Source of the DNA: Guillardia theta CCMP2712
Taxonomy: Eukaryota; Cryptophyceae; Pyrenomonadales; Geminigeraceae
DNA length: 28,598 nt
Assembly: GCF_000315625.1 (NCBI RefSeq)
Contig: NW_005434644.1
Span: 56,082-84,679, forward strand
Direction of reading: 5' to 3'
The notes beneath the pieces were generated by a model. The model was given only the letters and a program-made list of their open reading frames with translations. It searched no databases and was not told the DNA's origin. Below, piece after piece: positions 27,813 through 28,598 of this stretch. A program made the translations under genes and the position numbers. Position 1 is the stretch's first letter. Every line of letters starts with the position of its first letter.

Positions 27813-28453
27813 GGAGGAGGAGGAGGAGGAGGAGGAGGAGGAGGAGGAGGAGGAGGAGGAGGAGGAGGAGAAGTCAGATGGTTTGACGGAAATGGGCAGG
27901 GAGGGCTTACTTGACGTCTGCCTCAGGCCCAGCAAGCTCTCGGATCTGTCATGAAATAAGAAAAGAGAGGGAGAGAAGGAAGGAAAGAGTGGGAGAGGGA
28001 GAGAAGGAGGAGGGAAAACGAGGATCCATGGATTGACTGAAGAGTTGAAAGGAGAGGAGGCGGCTAGAAAAGGAAGGAAGGAAGGAAGGTAAGTAGGCAG
28101 GTGGGTAGATAGAAAGGTAGCTAGGGAGGGAGGTCTCCTACCACCACTGACTTTCCCTTCCCCGCCAGTCTCCTCCCCAAGAGATTCTTCTCGTCAAACT
28201 CCACGAGGTTACAAACTCCTCTGTTCCTCTCCCTCCTCTCTCCTCGCTTGTGACCATCTCCTCTTCCTATCAGCCCTGCTACGCTCATGCCACCCTCCTG
28301 CTCCTCCTCCCTCCTCCTCTCTCTCTTCTTTTGCTTTCCCTTCCCGCTCTTCTTTGACGACAACCATAGTCTCCTTGCCCGCTCTGCGATCTCCGGCCCG
28401 AGCACGCGGTAGAGCAGGACGAGACACTGCGCGTCTGTAGCGGCGTATCGAAT
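27060..28453 (-). CDS. DEDDy-type 3'-5' exonuclease, 3' part, with extra C-terminal domain
   Basis: Four exons in view (28453-28152, 27945-27911, 27747-27693, 27498-27060) join in phase to a TAG stop. The 5' part lies outside the window. The first exon opens with IRYAATDAQCLVLLYRVLG, which is Exo motif III of the RNase D/WRN-like family (Y-x3-D plus following helix). A lysine/arginine-rich linker follows. The C-terminal part has CLEWPNALVLLINIGHGR, RYNNDFSADGETVSWYAS, a Glu/Gly-rich insert, then LLFARFKNQPYVFLGRL and VKVTWRLEDAAKL. The latter pattern faintly recalls the small C-terminal domain of DUF3427-type helicases, unverified. The nuclease would trim DNA or RNA 3' ends. The other DEDD residues cannot be checked here. 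Donor GGAAA|GTCAGT of the first visible exon is the only one giving a consistent phase. Confidence 0.68.
27778..27872. repeat. GGA triplet run in the exonuclease intron
   Basis: GGA/GGAAGA runs fill most of the intron 27748-27910. Confidence 0.92.
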
Positions 28454-28527
28454 CTGAAGGACAGGAGAGAAGGATTAGGCGCGGGGGAGGAAGAGTAAAG
28501 AAGGAGTAAAGGATGGTGGAGAAGAGA

Positions 28528-28598
28528 AAAACGGAGGAGGAGGAGGAGGAGGAGGAGGAGGAGGAGGAGGAGGAGGAGGAGGAGGAGGAGGAGGAGAA
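28528..28598. repeat. GGA triplet run at the window edge
   Basis: More than 20 GGA triplets run to the end of the window, inside the intron upstream of the first visible exonuclease exon. Confidence 0.92.

Noticed and set aside
1-28598. tRNA, rRNA, integrase, transposase or reverse transcriptase genes
   Set aside because: I looked for T-loop-like GTTCGA contexts, catalytic motifs and terminal repeats and saw none that hold up.

Overview
The window looks like nuclear DNA of an intron-rich unicellular alga. A cryptophyte such as Guillardia theta is my best guess, not proven. Genes are split by many short introns (mostly 43-60 nt, GT-AG with several GC-AG), intergenic DNA is full of GGA/CTC/CTG tracts and minisatellites, and the proteins are typically eukaryotic. 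There is no operon, Shine-Dalgarno or plasmid signature. I rebuilt gene models by joining exons on splice sites, reading phase and protein family alignment. Most models close to an exact multiple of three with one stop, which is the main support for them.

Layout from left to right: low-complexity DNA (1-547). A minus-strand single-domain voltage-gated cation channel with an N-terminal PH-like domain, an EF-hand region and a proline-rich tail (548-4454). A 2.7 kb gene-poor stretch with a TAGGG tract, a TACCC-rich dispersed repeat, a GC-rich island and purine tracts (4455-7148). A plus-strand protein with two PDZ domains and a coiled coil (7149-about 10211). An assembly gap (10366-10909). A plus-strand survivin (BIRC5)-type BIR protein (10990-12462). 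Two tandem minus-strand paralogues of a family I do not recognise (gene B 13606-15011, gene A 15032-16441). A repeat-bearing intergenic region (16442-18392). A complete plus-strand DNMT2/TRDMT1 tRNA methyltransferase (18393-20285). A poorly coding stretch with one weak minus-strand ORF (20286-22560). A plus-strand CstF-64 (CSTF2) mRNA 3'-end processing factor (22561-24573). A second GC-rich island (about 24588-25015). A plus-strand Sel1-repeat protein (25359-26921). The 3' part of a minus-strand DEDDy 3'-5' exonuclease with an extra C-terminal domain (27060-28453, 5' end outside the window).

The genes do not form one pathway. They cover membrane excitability (channel), scaffolding (PDZ), chromosome segregation (survivin), RNA modification and processing (DNMT2, CstF-64, exonuclease) and a Sel1 adaptor. 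The most novel items are the domain architecture and aspartate selectivity filter of the channel, the tandem unknown gene family with strongly diverged intron positions, recurrent GC-AG introns (one in a position where the paralogue has GT-AG), and two dispersed repeat families. All family assignments are from reading the sequence; no database search was run.
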